From Geminicoccus roseus DSM 18922 (GTDB taxonomy: Bacteria > Pseudomonadota > Alphaproteobacteria > Geminicoccales > Geminicoccaceae): a stretch of DNA of 64,000 nt. The notes below the pieces were generated by a model that ran no database searches, was not told where the DNA came from, and was given only the letters and a program-made list of their open reading frames with translations. The stretch spans positions 1,698,196 through 1,762,195 of the forward strand of contig NZ_KE386572.1 in NCBI RefSeq assembly GCF_000427665.1, given 5' to 3'. Shown in pieces: positions 8,457 to 16,547 of this stretch; within the stretch, counting starts at the first letter, position 1; the number at the start of each line of letters is the position of its first letter. The position numbers and the translations under genes are program-made.

Positions 8457-9098
8457 TCAGCCGCCGGCCGGGGCGTCCGGCAGGCGGTAGAAGATCTGGT
8501 CGCCGATCTGGACAGTGCGCACCAGCCGGTCGGTCCAGCCCGGATGGACCGAGGACAGGTGGAAGCTCACGGCACCGTCCGTCGGGTCCGTGAGCTGCTG
8601 GTTGAGCGCCTTGCGCGCGATCTCGGTGGCCTCGGCATACTGGGTCGGCTCCTCGACATCGTCCGGCTTGCCGTCGCACCACCAGGAGAACTGGCAGGCG
8701 CCGGTCTCCTGGCCCTGGGTGACGACGCCGCAGACCGTCTTGGGAAACTCCGGCGTGGCCAGCCGGTTCAGCACCACCGCCGCGACCGCCGTCATCTCCT
8801 TGCTGCTCTGCCCCTTGGCCTCCCAGTAGATCGTCCGGGCCAGGCAGGTCAGCGGGTCGTCCAGGGCCTTGTCGCCCTCCGGGTCGACCTGCTCCGCCTC
8901 GGTGGCGGTGATCCGCTCGGGCCCCGCGGCCGGCTCGGGCTCCGGCCGGTCCGCGATCTTCTCTTCCAGGGTTTCCGCCTTCACTTCCGCGACGGGCGTT
9001 TCCTGCGCCTGGGCAGCCGACAACAGAAAGCTGGACGCCAGCACTCCGGTGGTGAACGCGATGACGGTCCGCATTGGCGCGCTGATCCTCTTCTTCAT
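8457..9098 (-). CDS. SleB-type cell wall hydrolase
   Basis: A 213-residue exported protein with a signal peptide (MKKRISAPMRTVIAFTTGVL to about AQA), a linker rich in Glu and Pro (residues ~32-75) and a hydrolase_2 (SleB/CwlJ) domain. The domain shows LARTIYWEAKGQ, with the catalytic glutamate, then VVLNRL, CGVVTQG and CQFSWWCDGK. Related enzymes cleave peptidoglycan glycan strands as lytic transglycosylases or amidases. The gene converges on the metallopeptidase gene with a gap of 16 bp. The longer open frame upstream of 9098 is antisense-like and not used. Confidence 0.86.
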   Translation of the reverse strand: MKKRISAPMRTVIAFTTGVLASSFLLSAAQAQETPVAEVKAETLEEKIADRPEPEPAAGPERITATEAEQVDPEGDKALDDPLTCLARTIYWEAKGQSSKEMTAVAAVVLNRLATPEFPKTVCGVVTQGQETGACQFSWWCDGKPDDVEEPTQYAEATEIARKALNQQLTDPTDGAVSFHLSSVHPGWTDRLVRTVQIGDQIFYRLPDAPAGG

Positions 9099-9156
9099 GG
9101 GCTCGCATCGTTCAGGCCCACAGAACCGGTCAGGCCTGCTGCCGTTCCGGCTGCCC

Positions 9157-9954
9157 TCAGGCAGCCGGGGTGAGGATGCCCTGGAACCGGCCCAGGAACT
9201 GCTGGAGCCGGGGTGTCTCCGGGTTCTCGAACACCTCGCCGGGCGGCCCGGCCTGGGCCACCAGCCCGCCATCCATGAACACGACATGATCGGCGACCTG
9301 GCGTACGAACAGCATCTCGTGGCTGACCACCAGCATGGTCATCCCGCTCTTCGCCAGGTCCTGCATCACCGCCAGCACCTCGGCCACCAGTTCCGGGTCG
9401 AGGGCCGAGGTGACCTCGTCGAACAGCAGCAGGCGCGGCTCCATCGCCACCGCCCGGGCGATGGCGACCCGCTGCTGCTGGCCTCCGGAGAGCTGGTAGG
9501 GATAGTGCTCGCTGCGCTCGGCCAGCCCGACCCTGGCCAGCCAGTGCCGGGCGATCTCCTGGGCCTCGGCCTTCGGCTTGCCGCGCACCTTGGTCAGGCC
9601 CAGCATCACGTTCTGCTCGGCGGTCATGTGCGGGAACAGGTTGTAGCTCTGGAACACCATGCCGATCCGGGCGCGCTGCCCGGAGACCTTCGCCTCGCTC
9701 AGCCGCCGCCGCTTGCCGCCCTCGTCCCGGTAGCCGATCTGCTCGCCGTCCAAGAGGATCTCGCCGTGGTCGTACTCCTCCAGGAGGTTGATGCAGCGCA
9801 GGAAGGTGGTCTTGCCCGAGCCGGACGCGCCGATCAGCGCCACCACCTGTCCCTGCTGGACCTCCAGATCGATGCCCTTGAGGATCTGCAGGTCGCCGAA
9901 GCTCTTCTTCACGCCCGTTGCCCGCAGGAGCGGCGCCGAGTTGGTTGTCGCCAT
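9157..9954 (-). CDS. Polar amino acid ABC transporter, ATP-binding protein
   Basis: A 265-residue ATPase of the GlnQ/HisP class. Walker A GASGSGKTT is at residues ~42-50, the Q-loop at VFQSYNLFPH, the signature LSGGQQQRVAIARA, Walker B LLLFDEVTSALD and the switch histidine in VVSHEM. It powers the importer whose two permeases and binding protein lie just upstream on the same strand; it is the last gene of that operon, separated from the permease gene by 7 bp. The polar amino acid class is clear; the substrate is not. Confidence 0.95.
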   Translation of the reverse strand: MATTNSAPLLRATGVKKSFGDLQILKGIDLEVQQGQVVALIGASGSGKTTFLRCINLLEEYDHGEILLDGEQIGYRDEGGKRRRLSEAKVSGQRARIGMVFQSYNLFPHMTAEQNVMLGLTKVRGKPKAEAQEIARHWLARVGLAERSEHYPYQLSGGQQQRVAIARAVAMEPRLLLFDEVTSALDPELVAEVLAVMQDLAKSGMTMLVVSHEMLFVRQVADHVVFMDGGLVAQAGPPGEVFENPETPRLQQFLGRFQGILTPAA

Positions 9955-9961
9955 GGTGACC

Positions 9962-10627
9962 TCAGTAGCGGAGATGGGCGAAGCGGCGCTCGAGCATGGC
10001 GCCGAACTGCGAGATCGTGAAATTGATCAGCAGGTAGACCCCCGTGGCGAACAGGTAGAACTGCAGCACCATGTAGTTCCGGGCGATTGCCTGCTGGTTG
10101 GAGAGCAGGAACTCGACCACCCCGATGATCGACAAGAGGGTCGTGTTCTTCACGATCTCGGCGCAGGTATTCATCCAGGGCGGCAGCACCCGCCGGGTCG
10201 CCAGCGGGATGATCACGTAGGCCAGGGTCTGGTGAAACTGCAGGCCGATCGATTTCGCCGCCTCGGTCTGGCCGTGGGGGAGCGACTGGATGCCGCCGCG
10301 GATCGTCTCGGCGATATGCGCGGTGGAGAAGGCCCCAAGCGCGATCACCCCGGCCCAGAAGGGCGGCACGTTGATCTTGAACAGCGACAGCCCGTAATAG
10401 GCGAACAGGATCAGCACCAGGACCGGGATGCCGCGCAGCATGTCGACATAGAGCCGGATCAGCCAGCGCAGCGGCCGCCAGCCATAGGTCAGGGCGATCC
10501 CGAAGATCATGCCGAGCAGGGAGGCGATGATGATGGTGAGCACCGCCGAGGAGACGGTGATGCCGAAGCCGGAAAGCAGCGACCAGCGCGCCACCCAGAC
10601 CTCGTAGAGAAAGGTTCCGCGTTCCAT
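9962..10627 (-). CDS. Polar amino acid ABC transporter permease
   Basis: A 221-residue inner-membrane subunit (HisM/GlnP family). Five hydrophobic segments are visible, with the cytoplasmic EAA-type coupling loop around QTEAAKSIGLQFHQTLAYVIIPLA. This loop docks to the ATPase encoded next. It pairs with the following (upstream-lying) permease gene to form a heterodimeric channel. The ATG lies 13 bp after the stop of the partner gene. Confidence 0.93.
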   Translation of the reverse strand: MERGTFLYEVWVARWSLLSGFGITVSSAVLTIIIASLLGMIFGIALTYGWRPLRWLIRLYVDMLRGIPVLVLILFAYYGLSLFKINVPPFWAGVIALGAFSTAHIAETIRGGIQSLPHGQTEAAKSIGLQFHQTLAYVIIPLATRRVLPPWMNTCAEIVKNTTLLSIIGVVEFLLSNQQAIARNYMVLQFYLFATGVYLLINFTISQFGAMLERRFAHLRY

Positions 10628-10640
10628 GTCCTGCTAACCT

Positions 10641-11309
10641 TCAGCGGATCGACGCGTAGCGCCGCTCGACGGCGCGCAGGGCCAGGGCGATGGCGTAGCA
10701 GGTGACGAGATAGAGGAGGCTGGCGGTCAGCCAGGATTCCATCACCCGGAACGTGTTGGCGTTCACCTGCCGCGCGGTGAAGGTCAGTTCCGGCACCGCG
10801 ATCGCGGCGGCCAGCGAAGTGTCCTTGAACAGCGAGATCAGGTTGTTGCTGAGTGCCGGCAGGGTGATGCGGAACATCACCGGCAGGACCACCCAGCGCT
10901 GCCGCTGCCAGGGGCGCATCCCGATCGACTTGGCCGCCTCGACATACTGCTTGGGGATCGAGGAAAGGCCCGCCCGGAACACCTCCGCCATGTAGGCCCC
11001 GGCATAGAGCGACAGGGTCAGGATAAAGGATTCGACCTTGTCCAGGAAGCGGATGCCGAACTCCGGCAGCACGAAGTAGCACATGAAGACCAGCAGCAGC
11101 AGCGGCGTGTTGCGGATCACCTCGACATAGGCCCAGGACGACCATTGCAGCCATTTGCTGGTGGAAGTGCGCGCATAGGCCAGCAGGAGGCCGAGCACGC
11201 AGCCGATCAGCAGCGACAGGATCGCCATGCCCAGCCCGAGCAGCAGCGCGTTCAGGAAGGCGTCCCAGTTGCGCCAGATGACGGACCAGTTGAAATTGTA
11301 ATTGATCAT
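10641..11309 (-). CDS. Polar amino acid ABC transporter permease
   Basis: A 222-residue permease of the same HisM family as its neighbour, with the EAA loop YVEAAKSIGMRPWQRQRWVV. The start ATG 11309 (MINYNFNWSVIWRNW) is preferred because this N-terminus is typical for the first permease of glutamate/aspartate-type systems; the frame remains open upstream but that part overlaps the intergenic hairpin. Expression is probably lower than that of the binding protein because of that hairpin. Confidence 0.93.
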   Translation of the reverse strand: MINYNFNWSVIWRNWDAFLNALLLGLGMAILSLLIGCVLGLLLAYARTSTSKWLQWSSWAYVEVIRNTPLLLLVFMCYFVLPEFGIRFLDKVESFILTLSLYAGAYMAEVFRAGLSSIPKQYVEAAKSIGMRPWQRQRWVVLPVMFRITLPALSNNLISLFKDTSLAAAIAVPELTFTARQVNANTFRVMESWLTASLLYLVTCYAIALALRAVERRYASIR

Positions 11310-11359
11310 CCACAGGTCCCGCAGCCGGCCTGTCCAGGACCGGGCAAGCCCGGTCGGCG

Positions 11360-11394
11360 CCGGACCCGCCGGCAAGGCCTGCCGGCGGGTCCTT
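11360..11394 (-). terminator. Intercistronic hairpin between binding-protein and permease genes
   Basis: A perfect 13-bp inverted repeat (GGACCCGCCGGCA / TGCCGGCGGGTCC at 11362-11374 and 11380-11392) with a five-base loop lies between the binding-protein gene and the first permease gene. It lacks a long U-tract, so it more likely stabilises the upstream mRNA 3' end or causes partial termination, producing the excess of binding protein common in ABC importers. Confidence 0.6.
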
Positions 11395-11409
11395 GTCGAG
11401 GAGACCCGA

Positions 11410-12324
11410 TCAGGAGAATTCGGTCGGGAAGCCTACCTTGGGGGTTTCCAGGTCGATGCCGAACCACTTCTTGTAGGAAGCGGCGAACAGGTCGAAGTCG
11501 ACCCCCAGCATCGCCTCGCGATAAACGGTGTTCACCCAGTTCAGCCAGGTCGGATCACCCTGCTTCACTGCGGAGGCATAGGAGTTGGGCATCCAGCCAT
11601 AACCCGAATCCGCGAACCGACCCGGGTTTTGCGCCATCAGCCAACGTATCGCCGACTGGTCGGCGAGATAGGCGTCCACGCGGCCGGCATTGAGCGCCTG
11701 GAGGGTGGCGTCCGGGCTCTCGAACTGGTCGACCTTGGTTTCCGGCAGGGCCTTGTGCGCCCAGTCTTCGATGAAGACGTTCTGCATCGCGCCGACCGTG
11801 AGATCGCTGCCGGCTTCCTTGAGCTGGTCGAACGTCTGGTACTTGCCGTCGGCCATCAGCATCAGGCCGACGCCCTCGCGATAGTAGGGGACGGTGAAGG
11901 CGCATTGCTGCGCGCGGCCAGGCGTGATCGTCATCCACTGGCAGATCACGTCGACCTTGTCGGTGATCAGGCTCGGGATGCGCGCATCCGACCCCTGCAG
12001 GACAAACTCGACCTTTTCCGGATCGTCGAACAGGCCGCGGGCGAGCAGCCGGGCCATGTCGATGTCCATCCCGACCAGCGTGCCGGTCTCATCCTCGAAA
12101 TGCCAGGGCGGATTGGTGCTGCCAGTGCCAACGATCAGGTAGCCGCGGTCCAGGACCGTCTGGAGGCGGCTGGGGCCCGCCTCCTGGGCAACGGCCTGCC
12201 TGGGCGCCAGCAGGCCGAGTCCGGCGCCGGCCACGCCGCCGATCGCGGTCGCCGCGGCCGACAGGCCGAGCACCCCGCGGCGGACCATGCTGCCTTCAAT
12301 CGTGGGAATATTCTTGTCGGTCAT
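11410..12324 (-). CDS. Polar amino acid ABC transporter, substrate-binding protein
   Basis: A 304-residue family-3 solute-binding protein. The N-terminus has a twin-arginine-like export signal (VRRGVLGLSAAATAIGG, cleavage near AVAQ). The mature part has typical motifs: LIVGTGSTNPPWHFEDETGTLVGMDID near the start, ICQWMTITPGRAQQCAFT and DAYLADQSAIRWL. It captures an amino acid in the periplasm for the permease/ATPase encoded downstream. The neighbouring D-amino acid dehydrogenase gene, in the same orientation upstream, suggests a link to D- or neutral amino acid use. Confidence 0.93.
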   Translation of the reverse strand: MTDKNIPTIEGSMVRRGVLGLSAAATAIGGVAGAGLGLLAPRQAVAQEAGPSRLQTVLDRGYLIVGTGSTNPPWHFEDETGTLVGMDIDMARLLARGLFDDPEKVEFVLQGSDARIPSLITDKVDVICQWMTITPGRAQQCAFTVPYYREGVGLMLMADGKYQTFDQLKEAGSDLTVGAMQNVFIEDWAHKALPETKVDQFESPDATLQALNAGRVDAYLADQSAIRWLMAQNPGRFADSGYGWMPNSYASAVKQGDPTWLNWVNTVYREAMLGVDFDLFAASYKKWFGIDLETPKVGFPTEFS

Positions 12325-12413
12325 CTGGCTTGCATCCCATCTTTTTTGACCCTGATCACCAAGGTCTATCGATCAGGACATGATGGAGCAAGAAGCGCAC
12401 CAGATTGATCGAA

Positions 12414-13661
12414 TCATGCTGCAGATGCGAAAGATCCCGGTTTGCCTCCGGCCCGGATCGCCTCGGCCAGCCTTCGTCCGGAGCCCGCCGCCATGGTCCA
12501 GCCGGTATGGCCGTGACCGGTATTGAGGTACAGGCCGGGCAGCGCGGTGGCGCCGATCGCCGGTCGGCCGTCGGGCTTGGCCGGCCGCAGGCCGGCCCAG
12601 GTGACGGTCCGCGGGCTCTGCGCCACCGCCTGGAAAGCGGGAAAGAGAACGCTGACCTTGTCGACCAGCGCCCGGATCCGGCCCGGATCCGGCGTCACGT
12701 CGTAGCCGGTGATCTCGGCGGTTCCGACCGCCCGGATCCGGTCGCCGACCGGCGTCAGCGCGTAGTGGCCGGCATCGTCCAGGATCGCGTTGCGGATCGC
12801 GCCCTCCCAGAGGTCGCGCGGCGCGGTCAGCGAGACGCCCTTGATCGGGTAGATCGGCAGCCGGAGCCCGAGGTCGCGCACCAGGAACGGGCTGAACGCG
12901 CCCAGCGCCACCACCACCGCGTCCGCCGGGATCCGCCCTTGGGAAGTGACCACGCCGGTCACCTTGCCGCCCGAGACCTCGATCCGCTCGACCGTGCGGC
13001 CAAAATGAAGCTGTGCGCCGTGCTCCGCACACCAGGCTGCCAGGCCTTGCGCGAATTTCGGGCAGTCACCGATCTCGTCCTGGGGGAAGTATAGGCCCCC
13101 GGCCAGCCTGTCCCGGGCATCGGCCAGGGCCGGCTCGCGCGCGACGCAGGCGGCGACGTCGAGCCGCTCGGTAACGAGGCCGTAGGGTGCCAGCGCCTCA
13201 TGGGTGGCCGTGGCCGCGGCCAGGGACGCCGGATTGCCGAACGTCTTCATCACGCAGTCGCGGGCATGGTCGTAGCGGATGCCGGTCGCCTCGCGGATCT
13301 CCGCCATCGAGCGGGCGCTCAACAGGGCCAGTTCCAGGTTGGCGCGCGCATTGTCCCGGTGTCGGGTCTCGGCGCAGTTGCGCAGGAACTCCAGTCCCCA
13401 GCGCCACATCTGCGGCAGGGCGCCCAGGCGCAGCAGGAAGGGCGCATCGTCCTGCCCGATCCAGCGCAGCACCTGCAGCGGCACGCCCGGCGCCGACCAT
13501 GGCTCCACGGAGCTGACATGGATGACGGCGCCGTTGCCCCAGCTGGTCTCGAGCCCGGCCGCCTCGCGGCGCTCGACCAGTTCGACCTGATGCCCGTCCC
13601 GCATCAGCCAGTAGGCCGAGGCGACGCCGACCACGCCACCCCCCAGCACGACGATGCGCAT
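12414..13661 (-). CDS. D-amino acid dehydrogenase-like FAD oxidoreductase
   Basis: A 415-residue DAO-superfamily flavoprotein resembling DadA. The dinucleotide-binding motif is GGGVVG at residues 8-13, followed by the acidic end of the second strand (ELVERREAAGLETSWGNG), and the C-terminal FAD contact is GLYLNTGHGHTGWTMAAGSGRRLA. DadA-type enzymes oxidise D-amino acids to 2-oxo acids at the membrane and feed electrons to the respiratory chain. ATG 13661 is preceded by GGGAG; a GTG codon sits directly before it. It lies upstream of the amino acid ABC operon with an 89-bp gap, suggesting uptake and oxidation of the same compounds. Confidence 0.85.
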   Translation of the reverse strand: MRIVVLGGGVVGVASAYWLMRDGHQVELVERREAAGLETSWGNGAVIHVSSVEPWSAPGVPLQVLRWIGQDDAPFLLRLGALPQMWRWGLEFLRNCAETRHRDNARANLELALLSARSMAEIREATGIRYDHARDCVMKTFGNPASLAAATATHEALAPYGLVTERLDVAACVAREPALADARDRLAGGLYFPQDEIGDCPKFAQGLAAWCAEHGAQLHFGRTVERIEVSGGKVTGVVTSQGRIPADAVVVALGAFSPFLVRDLGLRLPIYPIKGVSLTAPRDLWEGAIRNAILDDAGHYALTPVGDRIRAVGTAEITGYDVTPDPGRIRALVDKVSVLFPAFQAVAQSPRTVTWAGLRPAKPDGRPAIGATALPGLYLNTGHGHTGWTMAAGSGRRLAEAIRAGGKPGSFASAA

Positions 13662-13727
13662 CACGAACTCCCGAGGATGAAGCGGAGATGGGACGGGTGG
13701 AAGCTGCCAGCGCTGCCGGTGGGCGGA

Positions 13728-14078
13728 TCAGGGAACCACGACGCCGTCGCCGTCCGTGTCGGCCGCCTCGAAATCCTTGCGGGCGCTGGTCAGGAACTCG
13801 TCCAGGGTGATCTGGCCATCGCTGTCCGCGTCGACCTGGGGCGGCAGGGACAGGACCGTCGCCTCCTGCTGGTCGAGGGCGCCGTCGGCATTGTTGTCCG
13901 CATGGGCGAACGCGGCCCCCATCGCCACGCCGTGCTCGGCGGCATCGACCTGCCCGTTGCCGTCGATGTCCATCACCGCGAAGGTTTGCGGCGATACCTG
14001 CTGCGCGCCGGCCGGCAGCGCCATGACCGTGACCAGGGCGGCGATGGGGATGATCGCGAGGATCCGGTGGTGAAGCAT
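13728..14078 (-). CDS. Exported EF-hand calcium-binding protein
   Basis: A 116-residue protein with a signal peptide (residues 1-25, cleavage near AGAQ) and four EF-hand-like calcium loops: DIDGNGQVDAAE, DNNADGALDQQE, DADSDGQITLDE and the C-terminal DTDGDGVVVP, which is cut short after the loop start. The acidic residues at loop positions 1, 3, 5 and 12 are largely kept, so Ca2+ binding in the periplasm is likely for the first three. The gene is monocistronic. No enzymatic domain is present. Confidence 0.85.
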   Translation of the reverse strand: MLHHRILAIIPIAALVTVMALPAGAQQVSPQTFAVMDIDGNGQVDAAEHGVAMGAAFAHADNNADGALDQQEATVLSLPPQVDADSDGQITLDEFLTSARKDFEAADTDGDGVVVP

Positions 14079-14245
14079 GCTTGAGCCTCTCTGGCGCGCC
14101 GGCCGTCCGCCGGCTCGGCGCAGGATGACAGGGCGAAGGAGACGACATTCGCCGGATACATGGCCCGTTCCACGCTAGCCGCCCTGCCAGCACCTGACCA
14201 GCAATCGGATGGCCGCCCCGCTCCGAGGTTGCCGTAACAGTGGAG

Positions 14246-14290
14246 CGTCTTGACCGAGGTTCATCATCTATACGATGTAGCGTATCCAAC
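14246..14290 (+). promoter_or_regulatory. Possible promoter/operator upstream of aqpZ
   Basis: A TTGACC box (14249) is followed by a TATACGAT-like stretch, and an inverted repeat ATACG-N6-CGTAT covers 14270-14285. Spacing between the boxes is shorter than ideal for sigma70, so the reading is tentative. Confidence 0.3.
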
Positions 14291-14318
14291 CCGCCGCGGC
14301 GGCCTTGGGGAGATCGTC

Positions 14319-15041
14319 ATGGATTTGTCGCGCAAGTGCTTTGCTGAATTCCTTGGGACGCTCTGGCTGGTTCTTGGAGGATGCGGGAGTGCGGTCCTGG
14401 CGGCGACCTATCCGGAACTCGGCATCGAGTTCCTGGGGGTCGCGTTGGCCTTCGGGCTGACCGTGCTGACGATGGCCTATGCCATCGGCCACATCTCCGG
14501 CTGTCATCTCAACCCGGCGGTCTCGGTAGGCCTGTGGCTGGGCGGACGCTTCGATGCCAGGGAACTGCTGCCCTACATCCTCGCCCAGGTGCTGGGCGGC
14601 CTGCTCGGCGCCCTGCTGATCTATCTGATTGCTTCCGGCAGACCGGATTTCGTCGCCGGCGGCTTTGCTGCCAATGGCTATGGCGAGCACTCGCCCGGCG
14701 GCTACTCGCTGTTCGCCTGCTTCATCGCCGAAGTGGTCATGACCTTCATGTTCCTGATCATCATTCTGGGCGGCACGGATCAGCGGGCGCCCAAGGGCTT
14801 CGCGCCGCTCGCCATCGGTCTTGGCCTGACCCTGATCCATCTGATCAGCATCCCAGTCACCAATACCTCGGTGAACCCCGCCCGCAGCCTGGCGGTGGTG
14901 CCCTTCGCGGAAGGTTGGGCGCTCGGCCAGCTCTGGCTGTTCTGGATTGCGCCGATCCTGGGCGCCGCTTTGGCCGGTCTGACCTACAAGGCCTTGGAGG
15001 GCAGCGCCGAGACCATCGGCATTGTCCAGCCGAAAACTTGA
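14319..15041 (+). CDS. aqpZ: Aquaporin Z
   Basis: A 240-residue major intrinsic protein with six membrane helices. Both pore motifs are present: NPAVSV (N65-A67) and NPARS (about residue 188). The selectivity-filter residues of water-specific AqpZ are recognisable: a phenylalanine in ALAFG, the histidine in LIHLIS, a threonine in NTSVNPARS and the following arginine. This points to water rather than glycerol transport. The start is fixed by GGGGAG six bases upstream of ATG 14319; the open frame back to 14250 is leader. Confidence 0.95.
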   Translation: MDLSRKCFAEFLGTLWLVLGGCGSAVLAATYPELGIEFLGVALAFGLTVLTMAYAIGHISGCHLNPAVSVGLWLGGRFDARELLPYILAQVLGGLLGALLIYLIASGRPDFVAGGFAANGYGEHSPGGYSLFACFIAEVVMTFMFLIIILGGTDQRAPKGFAPLAIGLGLTLIHLISIPVTNTSVNPARSLAVVPFAEGWALGQLWLFWIAPILGAALAGLTYKALEGSAETIGIVQPKT

Positions 15042-15086
15042 TCCACAGGGGCGGCGGACAGTCCCGCCGCCCGCCTGCCCGCTTCG

Positions 15087-15827
15087 TCAGCGCAGGCCGA
15101 TCCGCCCGATCCCGGGCAGCTTGATGGCCATGTCGAGCGGGTCCAGGCCGACCACCAGCCCCAGCAGGTTGACCTCGACCCCCTCGTCCAGGGCTACGGT
15201 CAGCCCGAGCAGGCCGAACAGCGACAGCTGCAGGCCGGTGCGGCTGGTGGCCAGGGCCACCGGGTAGAAGCTCGCCAGCCAGTCCTTGCCGACCGCCTCC
15301 GCCGGCATCTCGGTGGCGAGGGCCGGCACCTGGCGGATGATGTAGCTGACGAAGGTGTTGGAATTCGGCCCCGGCCAGATCACGTAGCGCTCGGGGTAGG
15401 GATAGCGCGCGATCGCCTGCTCGATCTGCGGAATGGCCTCCTCCGCCGCCTCGCCCGTGAACATCCGGACGATGCTGGGCGGGTTGCCGGCCCAGGGAGC
15501 ATCGGGCGGCCGCATGTTCTGGCGCACCGCGCGCACGCCGCGCTGCACGCCCCAGCCGACCACCTCGTAGCGCTCGTAGCGCGCGGCCCCCTGCGGCTTC
15601 ACCACCAGCCAGGTGTGCACGGCGAAGGTGCCCCGCCACCCCCAGGCGCGGGCCGCCAGGATCGCCACCACCGCCTCGTCGTGCGCGGCGGGCGAGGGAA
15701 GGATGTCGGTGGGCGCGTAGCTGGCGCTCCGCCAGTCGACGACCACTGGCCGTGCATAGTTCGCGACCAGGAGGGGGCCCACGAACAGCACCAGCACGAG
15801 GAACAGGATCTCCACTGCGCGTCGCAT
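15087..15827 (-). CDS. DUF3750 family protein
   Basis: A 246-residue protein with an N-terminal membrane anchor (LFLVLVLFVGPLLVANYA) and a soluble part with the DUF3750 pattern: WRSASY, AARAWGWRGTFAVHTWLVVK, YEVVGWG, PDAPWAGNPPS, IARYPYPERYVIWPGPNSNTF and a final GKDWLASFY. Family members are membrane-anchored periplasmic proteins of unknown function. The C-terminal ~60 residues are hydrophobic and glycine-rich. It converges on aqpZ with a gap of 45 bp. Confidence 0.75.
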   Translation of the reverse strand: MRRAVEILFLVLVLFVGPLLVANYARPVVVDWRSASYAPTDILPSPAAHDEAVVAILAARAWGWRGTFAVHTWLVVKPQGAARYERYEVVGWGVQRGVRAVRQNMRPPDAPWAGNPPSIVRMFTGEAAEEAIPQIEQAIARYPYPERYVIWPGPNSNTFVSYIIRQVPALATEMPAEAVGKDWLASFYPVALATSRTGLQLSLFGLLGLTVALDEGVEVNLLGLVVGLDPLDMAIKLPGIGRIGLR

Positions 15828-15940
15828 GTCTCACACCGGTGCCGGGATGATGAACATGGCGGGAGAGCGTCTGGAAATCCAGCCCGAACTGACGTGCCTG
15901 CGACGGACGGACGCCGCTGGTCGCGCGACAGGCGGACCGG

Positions 15941-16186
15941 TCAGATCATGCCCAGCGCGGCCTTGTAGAGGTCGAGCAACTCGTCCTGTTCCTGCCGGTC
16001 GTTCGGCCTCATCTTGCGCAGCGAGATCAGCTTGCGCAGGATTTTCACGTCAAAGCCTTCACCTTTGGCCTCATTGTAGACATCCTTGATCGTCTCCTGG
16101 AGTTCCTTTTTCTCTTCTTCCAGGCGTTCGATCTTGTCCACGAACAGGCTCAGCTGTTCAGCGGCGATCCCGGCGACGTCGGGCAT
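15941..16186 (-). CDS. gapR: GapR-family nucleoid-associated protein (DUF2312)
   Basis: An 81-residue DUF2312/UPF0335 protein. It is nearly all helical, with IERLEEEKKELQETIKDVYNEAKGEGFDVKILRKLISLRKM as the conserved core (segments given from residues ~18-58). In Caulobacter the family member GapR is an essential DNA-clamping protein that marks positively supercoiled DNA ahead of replication and transcription and stimulates type II topoisomerases. The core lysines expected to contact DNA are kept. ATG 16186 is preceded by an AGAGGA ribosome site. A probable ncRNA gene with its own terminator lies immediately upstream on the same strand. Confidence 0.88.
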   Translation of the reverse strand: MPDVAGIAAEQLSLFVDKIERLEEEKKELQETIKDVYNEAKGEGFDVKILRKLISLRKMRPNDRQEQDELLDLYKAALGMI

Positions 16187-16240
16187 CGGCGAGCATTCCT
16201 CTCATTGGGATCAGGGCCAGAACCGGCGGGTGCCGACTCA

Positions 16241-16274
16241 CGAAAAAGGGGCCCGCATGGAGCCCCTTTTTCGA
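16241..16274 (-). terminator. Intrinsic terminator of the candidate ncRNA
   Basis: A 12-bp perfect inverted repeat (CGAAAAAGGGGC / GCCCCTTTTTCG) with a nine-base loop. On the minus strand the GC stem is followed by TTTTT; the symmetry also gives U-runs on the plus strand, so it can act in both directions. Confidence 0.8.
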
Positions 16275-16398
16275 GCCTTGCCAGCCCGCGGACTGATTGT
16301 CCGTCGTGCGGCACCCCCTACCTACTCGGTCCACAGACCGTGGACGATCCACCAGGTGCAAGGCACTTCGCCGCACGGGTGAACCCCCAGTCTTGCGG
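16245..16398 (-). ncRNA. Structured small RNA gene, 6S-like architecture
   Basis: About 155 nt with promoter, foldable body and intrinsic terminator, and no protein-like frame. The predicted 5' end pairs with the 3' region (CCGCAAGACTG with CAGTCCGCGG), then comes an asymmetric open region (GGGGGTTCACC opposite GACGGACAAT), then a helix CGTGCGGC/GCCGCACG, and an apical part with CGGTC-TGTG-GACCG and TGGATCGTCCA hairpins. A closing stem, a central bubble and a long irregular arm of this size are the hallmarks of 6S RNA, the RNA polymerase mimic. I could not confirm 6S by sequence motif; a different housekeeping or regulatory RNA is possible. Confidence 0.55.
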
Positions 16399-16403
16399 TC
16401 CCG

Positions 16404-16433
16404 TGCATAGCGGGACGTCGCCAGGAAATGCAA
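16404..16433 (-). promoter_or_regulatory. Sigma70-like promoter of the candidate ncRNA
   Basis: On the minus strand TTGCAT (16433-16428) and TATGCA (16409-16404) are separated by 18 bp. The expected start falls at about 16398, exactly where the closing stem of the RNA begins, which supports both calls. Confidence 0.5.
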
Positions 16434-16547
16434 GGGTCCAATGCGCCACGGGCATGGCCGGGCAGGCCGGTGCCCTTTCGCTCGCGCGTGGGCGGCGACG
16501 CCGTTATCCAGGCGAGGCCGTTCCAGGTTGGGAAAGGATGGGGATCG

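Noticed and set aside
14160-14200. GGAAC on the minus strand near aqpZ
   Set aside because: The -10 position reads GAAT, not CGTT, and there is no gene start downstream in that direction at a fitting distance.
16428-16547. Upstream extension of the Gfo/Idh/MocA gene
   Set aside because: It would run over the ncRNA promoter and places 40 unusual residues before the Rossmann fold.
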